Positions 44,984 to 54,757 of a stretch of 64,000 nt of DNA are shown in pieces (position 1 is the first letter of the stretch; each line of letters begins with the position of its first letter). The DNA is from Runella aurantiaca (lineage in GTDB: Bacteria; Bacteroidota; Bacteroidia; Cytophagales; Spirosomataceae): NCBI RefSeq assembly GCF_003339505.1, contig NZ_QPIW01000001.1:434001-498000 (forward strand). The letters run 5' to 3'. The notes below the pieces were generated by a model. That model had not been told where the DNA came from. It saw nothing but the letters and a program-made list of their open reading frames with translations, and ran no database searches. The position numbers and the translations under genes are program-made.

Positions 44984-45436
44984 TTAAACCCTATTTTTGG
45001 AGTCAATCACAATCGTGACGGGGCCGTCGTTGAGCAGGGATACTTTCATGTCGGCCCCAAATTCACCTGTTTGAATTGGGCGACCCAGTTCTTCCGCAAG
45101 GCGTTGAATCATTCGGTTGTACAAAGGAACGGCGACTTCGGGCCGCGCGGCTTCGATAAACGATGGGCGGTTGCCTTTTTTTGTACTCGCGTGTAGTGTG
45201 AACTGACTGATAAGCAGTATGTTGCCGTCAATGGATTTGAGGTCAAGGTTCATTTTTCCTTCGGCGTCGGAGAAGATTCTCATACCGACAATTTTCTTGG
45301 CCAACCATTCAGTATCTTCGTCGGTATCGGTGTGCGTAATACCCAAAAGTACCAAAAAACCCTGTTGAATTTGGCCGTTTATTCGGCCTTCTATGGTGAC
45401 GGAGGCTTCCGACACGCGTTGAATGACTGCAATCAT
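44984..45436 (-). CDS. dtd: D-aminoacyl-tRNA deacylase
   Basis: About 150 residues from the Met at 45436 (MIAVIQRVSEASV is the family start; the frame opens at 45460). Removes D-amino acids wrongly attached to tRNA. Seen: the catalytic-loop SQFTLHASTKKGNRPSF and the cross-subunit NDGPVTIVID segment with its GP motif. Full length; single-gene unit. Confidence 0.95.
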   Translation of the reverse strand: MIAVIQRVSEASVTIEGRINGQIQQGFLVLLGITHTDTDEDTEWLAKKIVGMRIFSDAEGKMNLDLKSIDGNILLISQFTLHASTKKGNRPSFIEAARPEVAVPLYNRMIQRLAEELGRPIQTGEFGADMKVSLLNDGPVTIVIDSKNRV

Positions 45437-45632
45437 TAAGGATAAAATTGTAAAGTGCAAAGTAAAGGCTAAAAACGTTCAAGTACTAAATATTTAATCA
45501 TAAGATGGGGTAAAACCACCCGAATAGCGTCGAAATGAGCCATAGTAGTTTAGTTAGAAATGAGGTTTTGTGAGTATCAATTGGGGTAAATTGCCTTTAT
45601 TTTAAAGGTTTCATTCACCCATTTATTTCTCT

Positions 45633-47120
45633 ATGTTTCGCGCCCTAGTTTTTGCTTTTGTTCTTGCGGTCGGCTACGTGTCGGTAAGTTTTATGCCTCC
45701 AGCCAATAAACCCAACATTATTTACATTTATGCCGACGACATGGGCTACGCCGAACTTGGATGCTACGGCCAACAGAAAATCCGCACGCCGCACCTTGAT
45801 AAAATCGCCGCTGAAGGCATTCGGTTTACGCAACACTACACAAGTACACCCGTGTGTGCGCCTGCTCGGTGCCAATTGTTGACTGGAAAACACGCGGGGC
45901 ATTCATACATTCGTGGCAATTATGAGTTGGGCGGCTTTGCCGATTCGTTAGAAGGCGGACAAATGCCGCTGTATCCGGGCACGTTTACCATTGGGCGGAT
46001 GTTGCAGCAATCGGGGTACAAAACCGCTTGCATCGGCAAATGGGGCTTGGGCATGGCCAATACCACTGGCAACCCCAACCAACAGGGGTTTGATTATTTT
46101 TATGGGTATTTAGACCAAAAACAGGCCCATAATTTTTATCCTACGCACTTATGGGAAAACGGAAAATCGGTTCCTTTAAACAATACCTACATTGATGTTC
46201 ACCGTCGCCTAACGCCCGAAACTGCCACTAAAGAAGCGTTTGCCTATTATCGTGGCAACGACTACGCCATCGACAAAATGTCCGAAAAGGCATTGGCTTT
46301 TGTGCGTGAAAACCAAAATAGGCCTTTTTTCCTGTATTTGCCTTTTACGGCTCCGCACGTTTCGTTGCAAGCCCCCGCGTCGGCGGTGGAGGAATACATC
46401 GGAAAATTTGAAGAAAAACCGTATTTGGGACAACAAAATTATGCCTCCACGCCTCATCCACGCGCTACGTATGCGGCCATGATTACGCATATGGACAAGC
46501 AAGTGGGCGCGTTGATGCAGTTGTTGAAAGAACTGAAACTGGACGACAACACCCTTGTTATGTTTTCGAGCGACAACGGTGCTACCTTCAACGGTGGGGT
46601 AGAAGCGGCCTTTTTTAGGAGTGTTTCTAACCTGCGGGGGTTAAAAATGGATGTCTACGAAGGCGGCATCCGGGAGCCGATGATTGCACGTTGGCCGGGA
46701 CGTATTCCCGCCGGAAAAGTGACTGACCTCGTGTCGGTGCAGTACGACGTAATGGCAACGCTGGCCGAAGTAGCAGGATATAAACAACCGTTGGACACAG
46801 ACGGCGTGCCATTTCTACCGACCTTGTTGGGGCAAAAAGACAAACAGAAAAAACGTGAATTTATCTATTGGGAATATCCCGAAAAAGGCGGGCAATTGGC
46901 GATTCGGATGGGCAATTGGAAAGCCGTAAAAACCAACGTTCGTAAAAATCGTAAAGGCCCTTGGGAGTTGTACGATTTAAGCAAAGACGAAAGTGAAACC
47001 ACCAATGTAGCCGCGCAGTATCCTGAATTATTGCGCCAATTTGACGCCATCTTACAGCGAGAGCATGTGCCCTCGCATCTTAAAGAATGGGAGTTTGTGA
47101 GCCCTAAATTTGGGGAATAA
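45633..47120 (+). CDS. Sulfatase (arylsulfatase A-like), exported
   Basis: A 495-residue type I sulfatase with a signal peptide (residues 1-20). The metal ligands begin at YADDMGYAELG, the formylglycine cysteine is C75 in TPVCAPARCQLLTG (CxAxR, with R79), followed by GKWGLG, an HVSLQAP strand and FSSDNGATFNGG, which carries the late metal Asp-Asn. The motif is the Cys type that needs a formylglycine-generating enzyme, not seen in this window. Such enzymes in Bacteroidota desulfate polysaccharides. It is a lone gene. Confidence 0.94.
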   Translation: MFRALVFAFVLAVGYVSVSFMPPANKPNIIYIYADDMGYAELGCYGQQKIRTPHLDKIAAEGIRFTQHYTSTPVCAPARCQLLTGKHAGHSYIRGNYELGGFADSLEGGQMPLYPGTFTIGRMLQQSGYKTACIGKWGLGMANTTGNPNQQGFDYFYGYLDQKQAHNFYPTHLWENGKSVPLNNTYIDVHRRLTPETATKEAFAYYRGNDYAIDKMSEKALAFVRENQNRPFFLYLPFTAPHVSLQAPASAVEEYIGKFEEKPYLGQQNYASTPHPRATYAAMITHMDKQVGALMQLLKELKLDDNTLVMFSSDNGATFNGGVEAAFFRSVSNLRGLKMDVYEGGIREPMIARWPGRIPAGKVTDLVSVQYDVMATLAEVAGYKQPLDTDGVPFLPTLLGQKDKQKKREFIYWEYPEKGGQLAIRMGNWKAVKTNVRKNRKGPWELYDLSKDESETTNVAAQYPELLRQFDAILQREHVPSHLKEWEFVSPKFGE

Positions 47121-47144
47121 AGTGCTATGTTTAATTGGGAGATT

Positions 47145-47190
47145 TCGCGGAGTTGTGAGCAACCCTCTCGTTGATTTTGAGAAACCAACG
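47145..47190. repeat. Two-hairpin REP-like element, copy 2
   Basis: Modules GGAGTTG-TGAG-CAACCCTC and CGTTGATTT-TGAG-AAACCAACG. They share loop and stem-end sequences with the element at 35523-35568, but the order is reversed. Located between the sulfatase and the kbl terminator. Confidence 0.5.
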
Positions 47191-47222
47191 TTACTATCCA
47201 TCCTATTTTTTATCTATCAAAA

Positions 47223-47250
47223 AAGCCGAACTACGTAGGTAGCCCGGCTT
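47223..47250 (-). terminator. Terminator of kbl
   Basis: AAGCCG (47223-47228) pairs with CGGCTT (47245-47250); on the minus strand a run of T residues follows the stem. It ends the tdh-kbl unit. Confidence 0.7.
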
Positions 47251-47275
47251 GGGGTTGATAGGAACAGTGTGAACG

Positions 47276-48487
47276 TTAATTTTCTACGGTTTCGGTCACT
47301 GGAATTACGCCTAATTTTTGTCCCACTTGCGTAAACGCCGCCACGGCACGTTGAAGGTGTGCTGGCTCATGCCCCGCCGAAATCTGTACGCGGATGCGGG
47401 CTTTGCCTTTGGGCACGACGGGATAAAAGAACCCAATGACGTAAATACCCTCTTCCAACAATTGTTTGGCAAACTCTTGAGCCAATGGCGCATCGTAAAG
47501 CATGATGGGCACAATCGGATGTTCGCCGGGCAAAATATCAAACCCAACGGCGGTCATGGCCTCGCGGAAGTAACGCGTGTTGGCTTCGAGCTTGTCGCGC
47601 AGGGCGGTCGAGGCCCGCAGCAATTCCAACACTTTGAGCGAAGCGCCTACAATGGAAGGTGCTAATGTATTGGAAAATAAATACGGCCGCGAACGTTGGC
47701 GTAACAATTCCACAATCTCTTTCCGCGCCGCCGTAAACCCACCCGACGCGCCGCCAAGGGCTTTTCCGTACGTGCCCGTGATGATATCGATGCGGCCCAA
47801 TACGTTTTTGTGCTCGGGCGTGCCACGGCCCGTTTTGCCCATAAAACCGCTGGCATGACATTCGTCTACCATGACCATGGCACCGTATTGGTCGGCCAAA
47901 TCGCAGATTTTATCCAACTGTGCAATGGTGCCGTCCATCGAAAAGACGCCGTCGGTGACAATCAATACCCGTCGGCAGGAGGCAGCGGCTTGAAGTTGCG
48001 CTTCCAAATCGGCCATGTCGTTGTGTTTGTACCGAAAACGTTTGGCTTTGCACAAACGGATACCGTCGATGATGGAAGCGTGGTTGAGTTCATCGGAAAT
48101 GATGGCGTCTTCTTCGCCCAATAACGGTTCAAAAACTCCGCCGTTGGCGTCGAATGCCGCCGCGTACAAAATGCAATCTTCGGCTCCGACAAACTCTGCC
48201 GTTTGGCGTTCGAGTTCTTTGTGGATGTCTTGCGTGCCACAAATAAACCGCACCGACGACATCCCAAAACCGTGGGTATTGAGTGCCTCGTGGGCGGCCT
48301 GAATCACCTCTGGGTGAGAGGAAAGTCCCAAGTAATTATTGGCGCAAAAATTCAGTACTTCGCGTCCGTCCTGCACCGCAATCACGGAAGATTGGGGCGT
48401 AACGATGATGCGTTCGGTTTTATAAAGGCCCGCTTCTTTGATGGCGGCCAATTCTTTTTGAAGGTCTTCTTTGATGCTTCCGTACAT
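47276..48487 (-). CDS. kbl: Glycine C-acetyltransferase (2-amino-3-ketobutyrate CoA ligase)
   Basis: A 403-residue PLP enzyme of the alpha-oxoamine synthase family. It splits 2-amino-3-ketobutyrate with CoA to glycine and acetyl-CoA, the second step of threonine breakdown. Seen: [70 protein letters not shown] and the PLP lysine in [15 protein letters not shown]. It starts 5 bases after the tdh stop, so the two are one operon; divergent Lrp nearby. Confidence 0.96.
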   Translation of the reverse strand: MYGSIKEDLQKELAAIKEAGLYKTERIIVTPQSSVIAVQDGREVLNFCANNYLGLSSHPEVIQAAHEALNTHGFGMSSVRFICGTQDIHKELERQTAEFVGAEDCILYAAAFDANGGVFEPLLGEEDAIISDELNHASIIDGIRLCKAKRFRYKHNDMADLEAQLQAAASCRRVLIVTDGVFSMDGTIAQLDKICDLADQYGAMVMVDECHASGFMGKTGRGTPEHKNVLGRIDIITGTYGKALGGASGGFTAARKEIVELLRQRSRPYLFSNTLAPSIVGASLKVLELLRASTALRDKLEANTRYFREAMTAVGFDILPGEHPIVPIMLYDAPLAQEFAKQLLEEGIYVIGFFYPVVPKGKARIRVQISAGHEPAHLQRAVAAFTQVGQKLGVIPVTETVEN

Positions 48488-48491
48488 GGTG

Positions 48492-49445
48492 TTAAGCAGT
48501 TACGTGATACAATTCGTTAAGATGGGTAATCATTTCGTGCGTCATTTTGGGTAAATCAAACGCGGGTTTCCAGCCCCAATCTTGCCGCGCAACCGAATCG
48601 TCAATGCTTTTGGGCCATGAATCAGCGATGGCTTGCCGAAAATCGGGCGCATAAGTTACCTTAAAATCAGGGAAATGCTGCTGAATAGAGGCCGTCAATT
48701 CGGCGGGGGTAAAGCTCATACCCGCTAAATTATAAGACGTACGAATGGTGATGTTATCGGCGGGGGCTTCCATTAATTCCAGCGTGGCGCGGAGCGCGTC
48801 GTCCATGTAAATCATGGGCAAACGGGTGTCGGCGGCCAAAAAACATTCAAAATGATGACCTTGAATGGCTTCGTGGTAAATGGCCACGGCGTAGTCGGTG
48901 GTGCCGCCACCGGGCATGGATTGGTAGCTGATAACGCCCGGATAACGCAGCGAGCGTACATCCAATTTGTAGCGTTTGTGGTAATACACCGACCAATTTT
49001 CGGCGGCTACTTTGCTAATGCCGTAGACCGTGGCGGGGTCCAAGACGGAAGACTGCGGCGTTTCTTCTTTGGGGGCATGTTCGCCGAAGGCGGCAATTGA
49101 ACTCGGTACAAAAACCTTGTTTAGATTAAACGTTCGGCCTATTTCTAAAACGTTGAGTAAAGTCTGCATGTTGAGGTTCCACGCCCACAATGGGTCTGCT
49201 TCGCCTTTGGCCGAGAGTACGGCCGCTAAGTGATAAATTTGAGTAACACCGTGCCGCTGAACGATGTCGGCCAGTGCCGTTACGTTGGTGGCATCCAAAA
49301 CTTCAAAGATGGCTTCCTCGTGTCCCGTTTGGCGAATATCGGTAGCGATGACGTTACCGAATCCGTACATTGTTTGGAGGCGTGGTAAAAGTGCCGTGCC
49401 GATTTGCCCGTTGGCCCCGATGACTAAAATGGTTTCGTTCTTCAT
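48492..49445 (-). CDS. tdh: L-threonine 3-dehydrogenase, SDR type
   Basis: A 317-residue NAD-dependent dehydrogenase of the extended short-chain family (UDP-epimerase-like), which makes 2-amino-3-ketobutyrate from threonine. Seen: the Rossmann motif [13 protein letters not shown], the catalytic [10 protein letters not shown] (Tyr-x3-Lys), PATVYGI, and LRYPGVISY with [10 protein letters not shown]. This is the epimerase-fold version common in Bacteroidota, not the zinc ADH-like Tdh of E. coli. It is the first gene of the operon with kbl. Confidence 0.93.
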   Translation of the reverse strand: MKNETILVIGANGQIGTALLPRLQTMYGFGNVIATDIRQTGHEEAIFEVLDATNVTALADIVQRHGVTQIYHLAAVLSAKGEADPLWAWNLNMQTLLNVLEIGRTFNLNKVFVPSSIAAFGEHAPKEETPQSSVLDPATVYGISKVAAENWSVYYHKRYKLDVRSLRYPGVISYQSMPGGGTTDYAVAIYHEAIQGHHFECFLAADTRLPMIYMDDALRATLELMEAPADNITIRTSYNLAGMSFTPAELTASIQQHFPDFKVTYAPDFRQAIADSWPKSIDDSVARQDWGWKPAFDLPKMTHEMITHLNELYHVTA

Positions 49446-49639
49446 GGTTCAATGGGTGTTGAGTAACTGATTTTTGGAAGAATGATGAAGTGTAATTCAC
49501 GGCACAAAAGTAGTTAGGCCGTTAGAATTTGTAAAATAGTACCGTAAAATCAGTTAATATTGTGGTATATTATTTATAATGAAGTTATTTTTATTGAATT
49601 GTATTAAAAGAAGATAGTATAGAAAGAAAAATTTTCGGT

Positions 49640-50104
49640 ATGGAACAACTCGACGACATCGACAAGAAACTGCTCCGCCTCTTGCAGGCCGATGCGAAGC
49701 TAACCACCAAAGAATTGGCCGCTCGGCTCGGCCTGACGCTGTCGCCTGTGTATGAACGCATCAAGCGGCTGGAAAACCTCGGTTTTATCAAACAATACGT
49801 GGCCATTCTGGACAAAGAACTGTTGGGGCAGCCCATCACGATTTTTTGTCAGGTGTCGATGCGCTACCACGACAAGGCGTTTATCGAAAACTTTGAAAAA
49901 GAAATTCAAAAGCTAGAAGAGGTGCAGGAATGCTATCACATGGCGGGTCAAGTAGATTTTTTGTTGAAAATAAACATGGGAAGTCTGGACGAATACCACG
50001 GTTTTGTGCGCAACAAACTCTCTAAAATCGAAAACATCGGCACGCTCAACAGTACTTTTTCGTTGAAGGTCATTAAGCAGAGTTTGGGGTATCGGGTGGG
50101 GTAG
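49640..50104 (+). CDS. Lrp/AsnC-family regulator
   Basis: A 154-residue amino-acid-responsive regulator. HTH: LDDIDKKLLRLLQADAKLTT then LAARLGLTLSPVYERIKRLE; the C-terminal RAM domain (QEC-YHMAGQVDFLLKINMG and a later L-L-S-K-I-E) binds the amino acid. It lies 194 bases from and divergent to tdh-kbl, the classic place of a local regulator of threonine/glycine metabolism. Confidence 0.93.
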   Translation: MEQLDDIDKKLLRLLQADAKLTTKELAARLGLTLSPVYERIKRLENLGFIKQYVAILDKELLGQPITIFCQVSMRYHDKAFIENFEKEIQKLEEVQECYHMAGQVDFLLKINMGSLDEYHGFVRNKLSKIENIGTLNSTFSLKVIKQSLGYRVG

Positions 50105-50197
50105 AAGTTTGGCCCGATTTCATTTCTTACCCAAAGTCAATGGATAGAGAATTTGCGGGCGGTAATTTTGGGCCATCATTCACAAAAAAGCAAAAAA

Positions 50198-50878
50198 ATG
50201 GATACCAGAATACACCAAACAAACCCCAAAATGGCCCTCGTGGCGGGCCTTTCACTGATTGCAATGGCCCTCATTGCGGGATTTGCCTACGGGTACGGAT
50301 TTGGAAATATCTACGTGGCCAACGATGGCCCCGCCACGCTGAAAAACCTGAACGAATCGACGACCCTGTTTCGCTGGGTGCTGTTTTCGTTTGTCATCAT
50401 TCTGATGCTGGATGTGGTAGTGGCTTGGGCACTTTATATTTTTATGAAGCAGGTCAATGAATCATTGTCGTTGCTTTCGGCGTGGTTGCGCTTGGTCTAC
50501 GCCGCTTTGTTGGGTGTTGCTTTGTTGAGTCTGGTGGATATTTTACCAGAAGTAACGGGCCAGGCGCAAAGTGTGTCCTTGACGATGACCAGTTTTAGGG
50601 CTTTTTTGGCGATGTGGTCGTTGGGGTTAATTGTTTTTGGCGGTCATTTGTTTTTACTGGGTTATTTGATGCTCCGGTCAGGTTTTATTTCCAAAATTCT
50701 GGGAATCTTAATGCTTGTGGCGTCGGTTTGTTACCTTTTTGCCAATATGGCGCAGCTTCTTTTGCCAAATTATGAGCATTACAAAGCCACGGTAGACGCC
50801 GTCTTGAGTGCGCCAATGGCCCTTGGAGAATTGGGGCTTGCGGGCTGGCTGGTGTGGAAAGGAGGGAGGGGAAGCTAA
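50198..50878 (+). CDS. DUF4386-type membrane protein
   Basis: About 226 residues from the Met at 50198; an upstream frame at 50153 is open but its residues are not typical. Six membrane helices by eye, the first right after MDTRIHQTNPKMALVAGLSL, and a central LLSLVDILPEVTGQAQ segment. The pattern matches DUF4386, a family of unknown function found beside transcription regulators. No other clue to its role. Confidence 0.8.
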   Translation: MDTRIHQTNPKMALVAGLSLIAMALIAGFAYGYGFGNIYVANDGPATLKNLNESTTLFRWVLFSFVIILMLDVVVAWALYIFMKQVNESLSLLSAWLRLVYAALLGVALLSLVDILPEVTGQAQSVSLTMTSFRAFLAMWSLGLIVFGGHLFLLGYLMLRSGFISKILGILMLVASVCYLFANMAQLLLPNYEHYKATVDAVLSAPMALGELGLAGWLVWKGGRGS

Positions 50879-50880
50879 CG

Positions 50881-50991
50881 TTATTTCACTTTCAGGATTC
50901 GCTTTCTACTCCACGATTCGGGCGTATCCCCAATGAAGCGAACGAGTTGGGGATTTGGAAGTAAGGGTTTGAAATTTAGATAGATAGGCCC
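50881..50991 (-). pseudogene. Possible gene fragment
   Basis: A 36-codon minus-strand stretch with a protein-like composition (PLLPNPQLVRFIGDTPESWS then a basic end and a stop at 50881) that has no start codon and is cut by an in-frame stop upstream. It abuts the DUF4386 stop. It could be the tail of a deleted gene. Low confidence. Confidence 0.3.
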
Positions 50992-51505
50992 TTAAATCGG
51001 ATCTCAATCAAGCGTCGATTTCTGTAATGTTGTTGCGGCTGTTGATAGGTTTATAGGCTGTTTGTTGCAGGGTAGTAAGTTTTAAATTGCAGTTTCATAA
51101 AGTTATCCAAATTAGGGGCTATTGGTGAATCTACAAAAAAACGTGACAAGATTATTAACCACTAAAAACTCAAAGGAAAACCTTCATGCTCTTTGGGGTT
51201 ATTTGTTTTTGCCAGTAATGTAGCGCTAGATTTTTTATGGGTAAACGAACTAACGTATACTAGGTAGCGTATTTATATTGATTTCTGTTTTTTGAACTAA
51301 AAAAGGTACATTAACAATCAAAAGGAGTACCTTAAAAGTGGGCTTTTTTTTGGCTGGTTGAATTATTCCAAAAAGTCCAAAAAAATAGACTGTCGGTTGT
51401 ATTTATGGTATACATTGAATTAATTGCCCCTAATATCACTTAACTAAAATCATTGATAGGGCCATTTCAATCAGAAATGGTCGGTAAAGTTTAAGGTATT
51501 CCAGA
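50992..51505. other. Gene-free stretch
   Basis: About 500 bases of A/T-rich sequence with no convincing gene. An inverted repeat AAGGTAC and GTACCTT (about 51304-51335) lies upstream of the gene at 51506 and could be an operator. I see nothing else. Confidence 0.4.
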
Positions 51506-52039
51506 ATGACGACGCTTACTGAAACACAGTTTGCAATGGCTGAGCAAATTATTAAAATCGTGGCCAAACATAACGGTAGATTGAATATTGGGCTATTGAT
51601 TGAACAACTGACAACCGTACAACAGTGCAATAAAGAAGAAATAAAAAGAGTACTTAACCGATTGGCTGAGAATAGGATATGTGTCGTTTGTGCCGACAGG
51701 GCAGAGGCACATAAGTACGAAATCTGTATCACAGGCCGTGGAAATGAAGTTGTTAAATTGGGGAGCCTCTATGCGTGGCAACTTAGAAAAGAGAAGGAGC
51801 GTACAATAATGCTTAAATTTTTAAAAGACAAATTTGACGGTATAAGGGTATCACCCTCCTGTTTTGCACTGGTTCTTATATTGCTTGCGTTTGACCACAT
51901 CCTTTTTGACTATCTGGAGGATAAGAAAAAGAGCAAAGAAATTCAGGTATTGTACCGAAAGATAGAATCTTTGGAGTCTTTGATGAAGCGCATTCCACCC
52001 TCAGTTAGGGATACCACCCATCAGCTGATAAAAAAATAA
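51506..52039 (+). CDS. Winged-helix/membrane hypothetical protein
   Basis: A 177-residue protein that I cannot assign. Residues 1-80 look like a winged helix (AKHNGRLNIGLLIEQLTTVQ then EEIKRVLNRLAENRICVVC), followed by one short membrane helix (SCFALVLILLAFDHILFDYL) and a C-terminal coiled coil (KEIQVLYRKIESLESLMKR). A membrane-bound DNA-binding protein is suggested, but the order of domains is inferred from composition. A terminator overlaps its stop. Confidence 0.65.
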   Translation: MTTLTETQFAMAEQIIKIVAKHNGRLNIGLLIEQLTTVQQCNKEEIKRVLNRLAENRICVVCADRAEAHKYEICITGRGNEVVKLGSLYAWQLRKEKERTIMLKFLKDKFDGIRVSPSCFALVLILLAFDHILFDYLEDKKKSKEIQVLYRKIESLESLMKRIPPSVRDTTHQLIKK

Positions 52040-52075
52040 GACCCCAATCCGTTTGAAACCAGAATTGGGTCTTTT
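52038..52075 (+). terminator. Terminator after the winged-helix gene
   Basis: AAGACCCCAAT (52038-52048) pairs with ATTGGGTCTT (52064-52073) with one bulged C, followed by T residues. Confidence 0.75.
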
Positions 52076-52131
52076 GTGCCTTTGGTGGTGTTTTGTGCGC
52101 TTTATTGGTGTTTTTTCACCAACAAAACCTA

Positions 52132-52659
52132 TCAAACGAGCATTTTGAGAATTTCCAAGCCTTCGTCCCAGCGTCCGTAACCAGAATGGACGTTGATGTG
52201 GCCTGCGTCGCCGATGGAAACCAGTTTACTACCCCAAGATTCGGCAAAGAACTTGTACCGCTCCATGGAGGTCCAGAGGTCGTTGGTACTGGCGACCACT
52301 ACCGAAGGAAAAGGGAGAGGGAGCAGCGGGATGGGTGCAAAACTTTGCAGTGACAAATCCATGTAGGGGTTGTCGATATCGGGAGGGGCCACAATCATGG
52401 CACCTTTGATTTTTTGGGGATGTTTGGCCGCCCAATGCGCCAAGGCAATCCCGCCAAGGCTGTGCGTGATCAAGATTGTCTCGGAGGTGTCGAGGTCTTT
52501 CAGCGTTTTTTCAATTTCGCTCGTCCAATCTTCGCAGGTTACCCCCGTCCATCTTTTCTGATTTATTCGTCGACAATTGCTCAATTGTTGTTCAAAATGA
52601 GTTTGCCAATGCTGGGCGGGAGAGTTTCCGTAGCCGGGCAGCGTAAAATACTGTATCAT
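52132..52659 (-). CDS. RBBP9/YdeN-type serine hydrolase
   Basis: A 175-residue alpha/beta hydrolase. Seen: the N-terminal YFTLPGYGNSPAQHWQ, the nucleophile elbow ITHSLGGIALAHW (Ser in SLGG), the acid in VVASTNDLWTS, and the histidine in DAGHINVHSGYG. This compact family hydrolyses small esters; natural substrates are unknown. Single-gene unit. Confidence 0.92.
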   Translation of the reverse strand: MIQYFTLPGYGNSPAQHWQTHFEQQLSNCRRINQKRWTGVTCEDWTSEIEKTLKDLDTSETILITHSLGGIALAHWAAKHPQKIKGAMIVAPPDIDNPYMDLSLQSFAPIPLLPLPFPSVVVASTNDLWTSMERYKFFAESWGSKLVSIGDAGHINVHSGYGRWDEGLEILKMLV

Positions 52660-52709
52660 TTGTGCTGAGAATAATGGGTTGGTATATCTATTGCAATTTA
52701 GGGATAATT

Positions 52710-52832
52710 TTAAGTGACATTTATCGTTCCACTCATATTATTTTGGATAACATTACCTGTCGTCATCGTAAATGAACTGATGCCTACAAGAAGGAAGAAG
52801 TAGATGGGAGCTTTTAGTGGTTTCATAGTCAT
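52710..52832 (-). CDS. Candidate small secreted peptide (about 40 aa)
   Basis: A 40-codon frame between two minus-strand genes. It begins with two closely spaced ATG codons (52832 and 52826) and reads like a signal peptide: basic start (MKPLKAP), hydrophobic core (IYFFLLVGISSF), then a Thr/Asn-rich polar end. No family is known. The gene is too short to be sure; there is no Shine-Dalgarno site, which is normal for this kind of genome. Conservation between relatives would decide. Confidence 0.4.
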   Translation of the reverse strand: MTMKPLKAPIYFFLLVGISSFTMTTGNVIQNNMSGTINVT

Positions 52833-52895
52833 AATCGTTAAGTTAATTGCGATTTAGGTTGATTTTTTGGCTTTGAAATTATTCCTATTTTTTAC

Positions 52896-54734
52896 TTACA
52901 CCGCCAATCGAACCGTAAATTCTGTTCCTTTTCCGGGTTCGCTTTTGCAAAGAATGATTCCGCCGATTTCGTCCAAAATCCGTTTTACAATGCTCAGTCC
53001 CAAGCCCGTAGATGACTTACCAGTGGTGGCGGCTGAGGCCGTATTGTATTTTTCAAATAAATGGGGTAGGTGCTCGCTTTCGATGCCAATGCCTTCATCC
53101 TTGACGTGCAGTACCATGGTATCGTCTTTTTTTTCGACACTGACCCACACACGGCCGTTTGGATTGGAATATTTAATGGCGTTGGAGAGGAGGTTTTCAA
53201 GTACCCGCTGCACCAAGTGTCGGTCGGAGAGGAGATGCAAAGGCTGAGGGGCTGGGTCAAAAAGCAGTTGAATATTTTTGGCGTGGGCTGCTTCCTCAAA
53301 CTCGTCGAGTACCTCCTGTGTTAGGGTCTGCAAATCAAAGGTTTCGAGCTGGAGAGTGTGTTTGTTGGTTTCTGCTTTTTCAACGTTTAGTACGTCTTGT
53401 ATCAAGTTCATTCCCTGTTTGGCACTTTTTTCGATGATTTTGACGGCTTCCAGGGCTTTGGTATTTGCGGCATCCACGTTCATCTTTAAGATGGAATTCC
53501 ACGTGTTTATCACCAAAAACGGCGTGCTCAAATCGTGAGATACAATGCTGATGAGCTGATTCTTTTCGCGGTTTAGGTCCGACAATCGGGTATTTTGACG
53601 CTCAATAAGCTCATTTTTTTCGTTCAGCATTTTGTTCTTTTGCCGATTCTTGACCAAAAAATACCCAATCACGCCCGAAAACAGCAGCAAGCCCAAAAAG
53701 CTGATGCCGAAGATGAGCCGCTGTTGGTGTTCCTGTTTTAATTGCTGATTGAGGAGTTTATTTTCCTGCTCTTTTTTCTCGGATTCGTACTGCTCTCTCA
53801 GTTGCGCAATGGATTTATTGGTCTCGGCGTTGATCAGTTCTTTTCCCAAACTATCGTAAATGGCGTAGTACTCATAGGCTTTTTTGTAGTCGCCAAAATA
53901 CCGGTGTAGGTCGGCCAGAGAATTCATGGAAAAGTGTTCTTTGGTCTTTGAACCGCTTTTTTTCGCAATCCTGAGGCACTCATTTACATACCATTCGGCT
54001 TCTTTGCGCTGATTCAATTTGAGGTGAATTTCGGACATATTTCCGTAGTCATACCACAAGTCTTCGTCGGAGTGAATGGCTTTGTGAAAAGCAATGTTTT
54101 TTTCAATGTAAGGTTTGGCCTGTGCGTATTTTCCCTGTTTGATGAGCAGGGTAGCCAGATTGATATACACCGTGGCAATGCCGACTGAATCTTTGATGTT
54201 TTTTTTGATATTAAGGGCCTGCGTGTAGTAATAAAAGGCGCTGTCAAACTTGGATTCTTTGCGGTAAATCACGCCGAGATTGGTGTAATAAGTGGACAGT
54301 CGTCTTGGATTTGCTTTTTCTTTTTGACCTTCAAGGACGCCTTTAAACAACAGGATTTTTGCTTTTTCATTTTGCTCCGTACCCACATAAACGTTGACAA
54401 GGTCGCCGATGGCTTGGTATTTTTCATCAAAAAATTGATTCTTTTCAGCTTCTTTCAAAAGCGTCAAGTATGACTTGACGGCGAGGTCGATTTTGCCGTC
54501 GTATTCGTAGTAAAAACCCATAAAACGATGGTAATAAAGGGCTTCTTTTTTTAATCCGATGCTTTGGGCATCGGCCCGAATTTGTTCGGCCATCAGTTTG
54601 ATGGAGTCCTTTTTCGATTCGTAGAAGGTCAGTGTTTTGTCAATTTTTGCCCGGATGGATGTTTCGGTAACTTGCCCAAAGACCTGCTTTAGGCAAACCA
54701 TAGAAAACAAAAGAAAAAATGACAACTGTTTCAT
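52896..54734 (-). CDS. TPR sensor histidine kinase (HisKA type)
   Basis: A 612-residue hybrid-type sensor (no receiver of its own). Signal peptide, then TPR repeats (YYYTQALNIKKNIK and similar), a membrane helix (RLIFGISFLGLLLFSGVIGY), a coiled coil, the H-box SIVSHDLSTPF with H400, the N-box LLSNAIKYSNP, and the G-boxes DEGIGI and GLGLSIVKRIL. It lies 23 bases after the response regulator at 54758 in one unit. The signal it reads is not clear from the sequence. Confidence 0.93.
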   Translation of the reverse strand: MKQLSFFLLFSMVCLKQVFGQVTETSIRAKIDKTLTFYESKKDSIKLMAEQIRADAQSIGLKKEALYYHRFMGFYYEYDGKIDLAVKSYLTLLKEAEKNQFFDEKYQAIGDLVNVYVGTEQNEKAKILLFKGVLEGQKEKANPRRLSTYYTNLGVIYRKESKFDSAFYYYTQALNIKKNIKDSVGIATVYINLATLLIKQGKYAQAKPYIEKNIAFHKAIHSDEDLWYDYGNMSEIHLKLNQRKEAEWYVNECLRIAKKSGSKTKEHFSMNSLADLHRYFGDYKKAYEYYAIYDSLGKELINAETNKSIAQLREQYESEKKEQENKLLNQQLKQEHQQRLIFGISFLGLLLFSGVIGYFLVKNRQKNKMLNEKNELIERQNTRLSDLNREKNQLISIVSHDLSTPFLVINTWNSILKMNVDAANTKALEAVKIIEKSAKQGMNLIQDVLNVEKAETNKHTLQLETFDLQTLTQEVLDEFEEAAHAKNIQLLFDPAPQPLHLLSDRHLVQRVLENLLSNAIKYSNPNGRVWVSVEKKDDTMVLHVKDEGIGIESEHLPHLFEKYNTASAATTGKSSTGLGLSIVKRILDEIGGIILCKSEPGKGTEFTVRLAV

Positions 54735-54757
54735 AATCAGAGGAGTATGTAGTGTTG

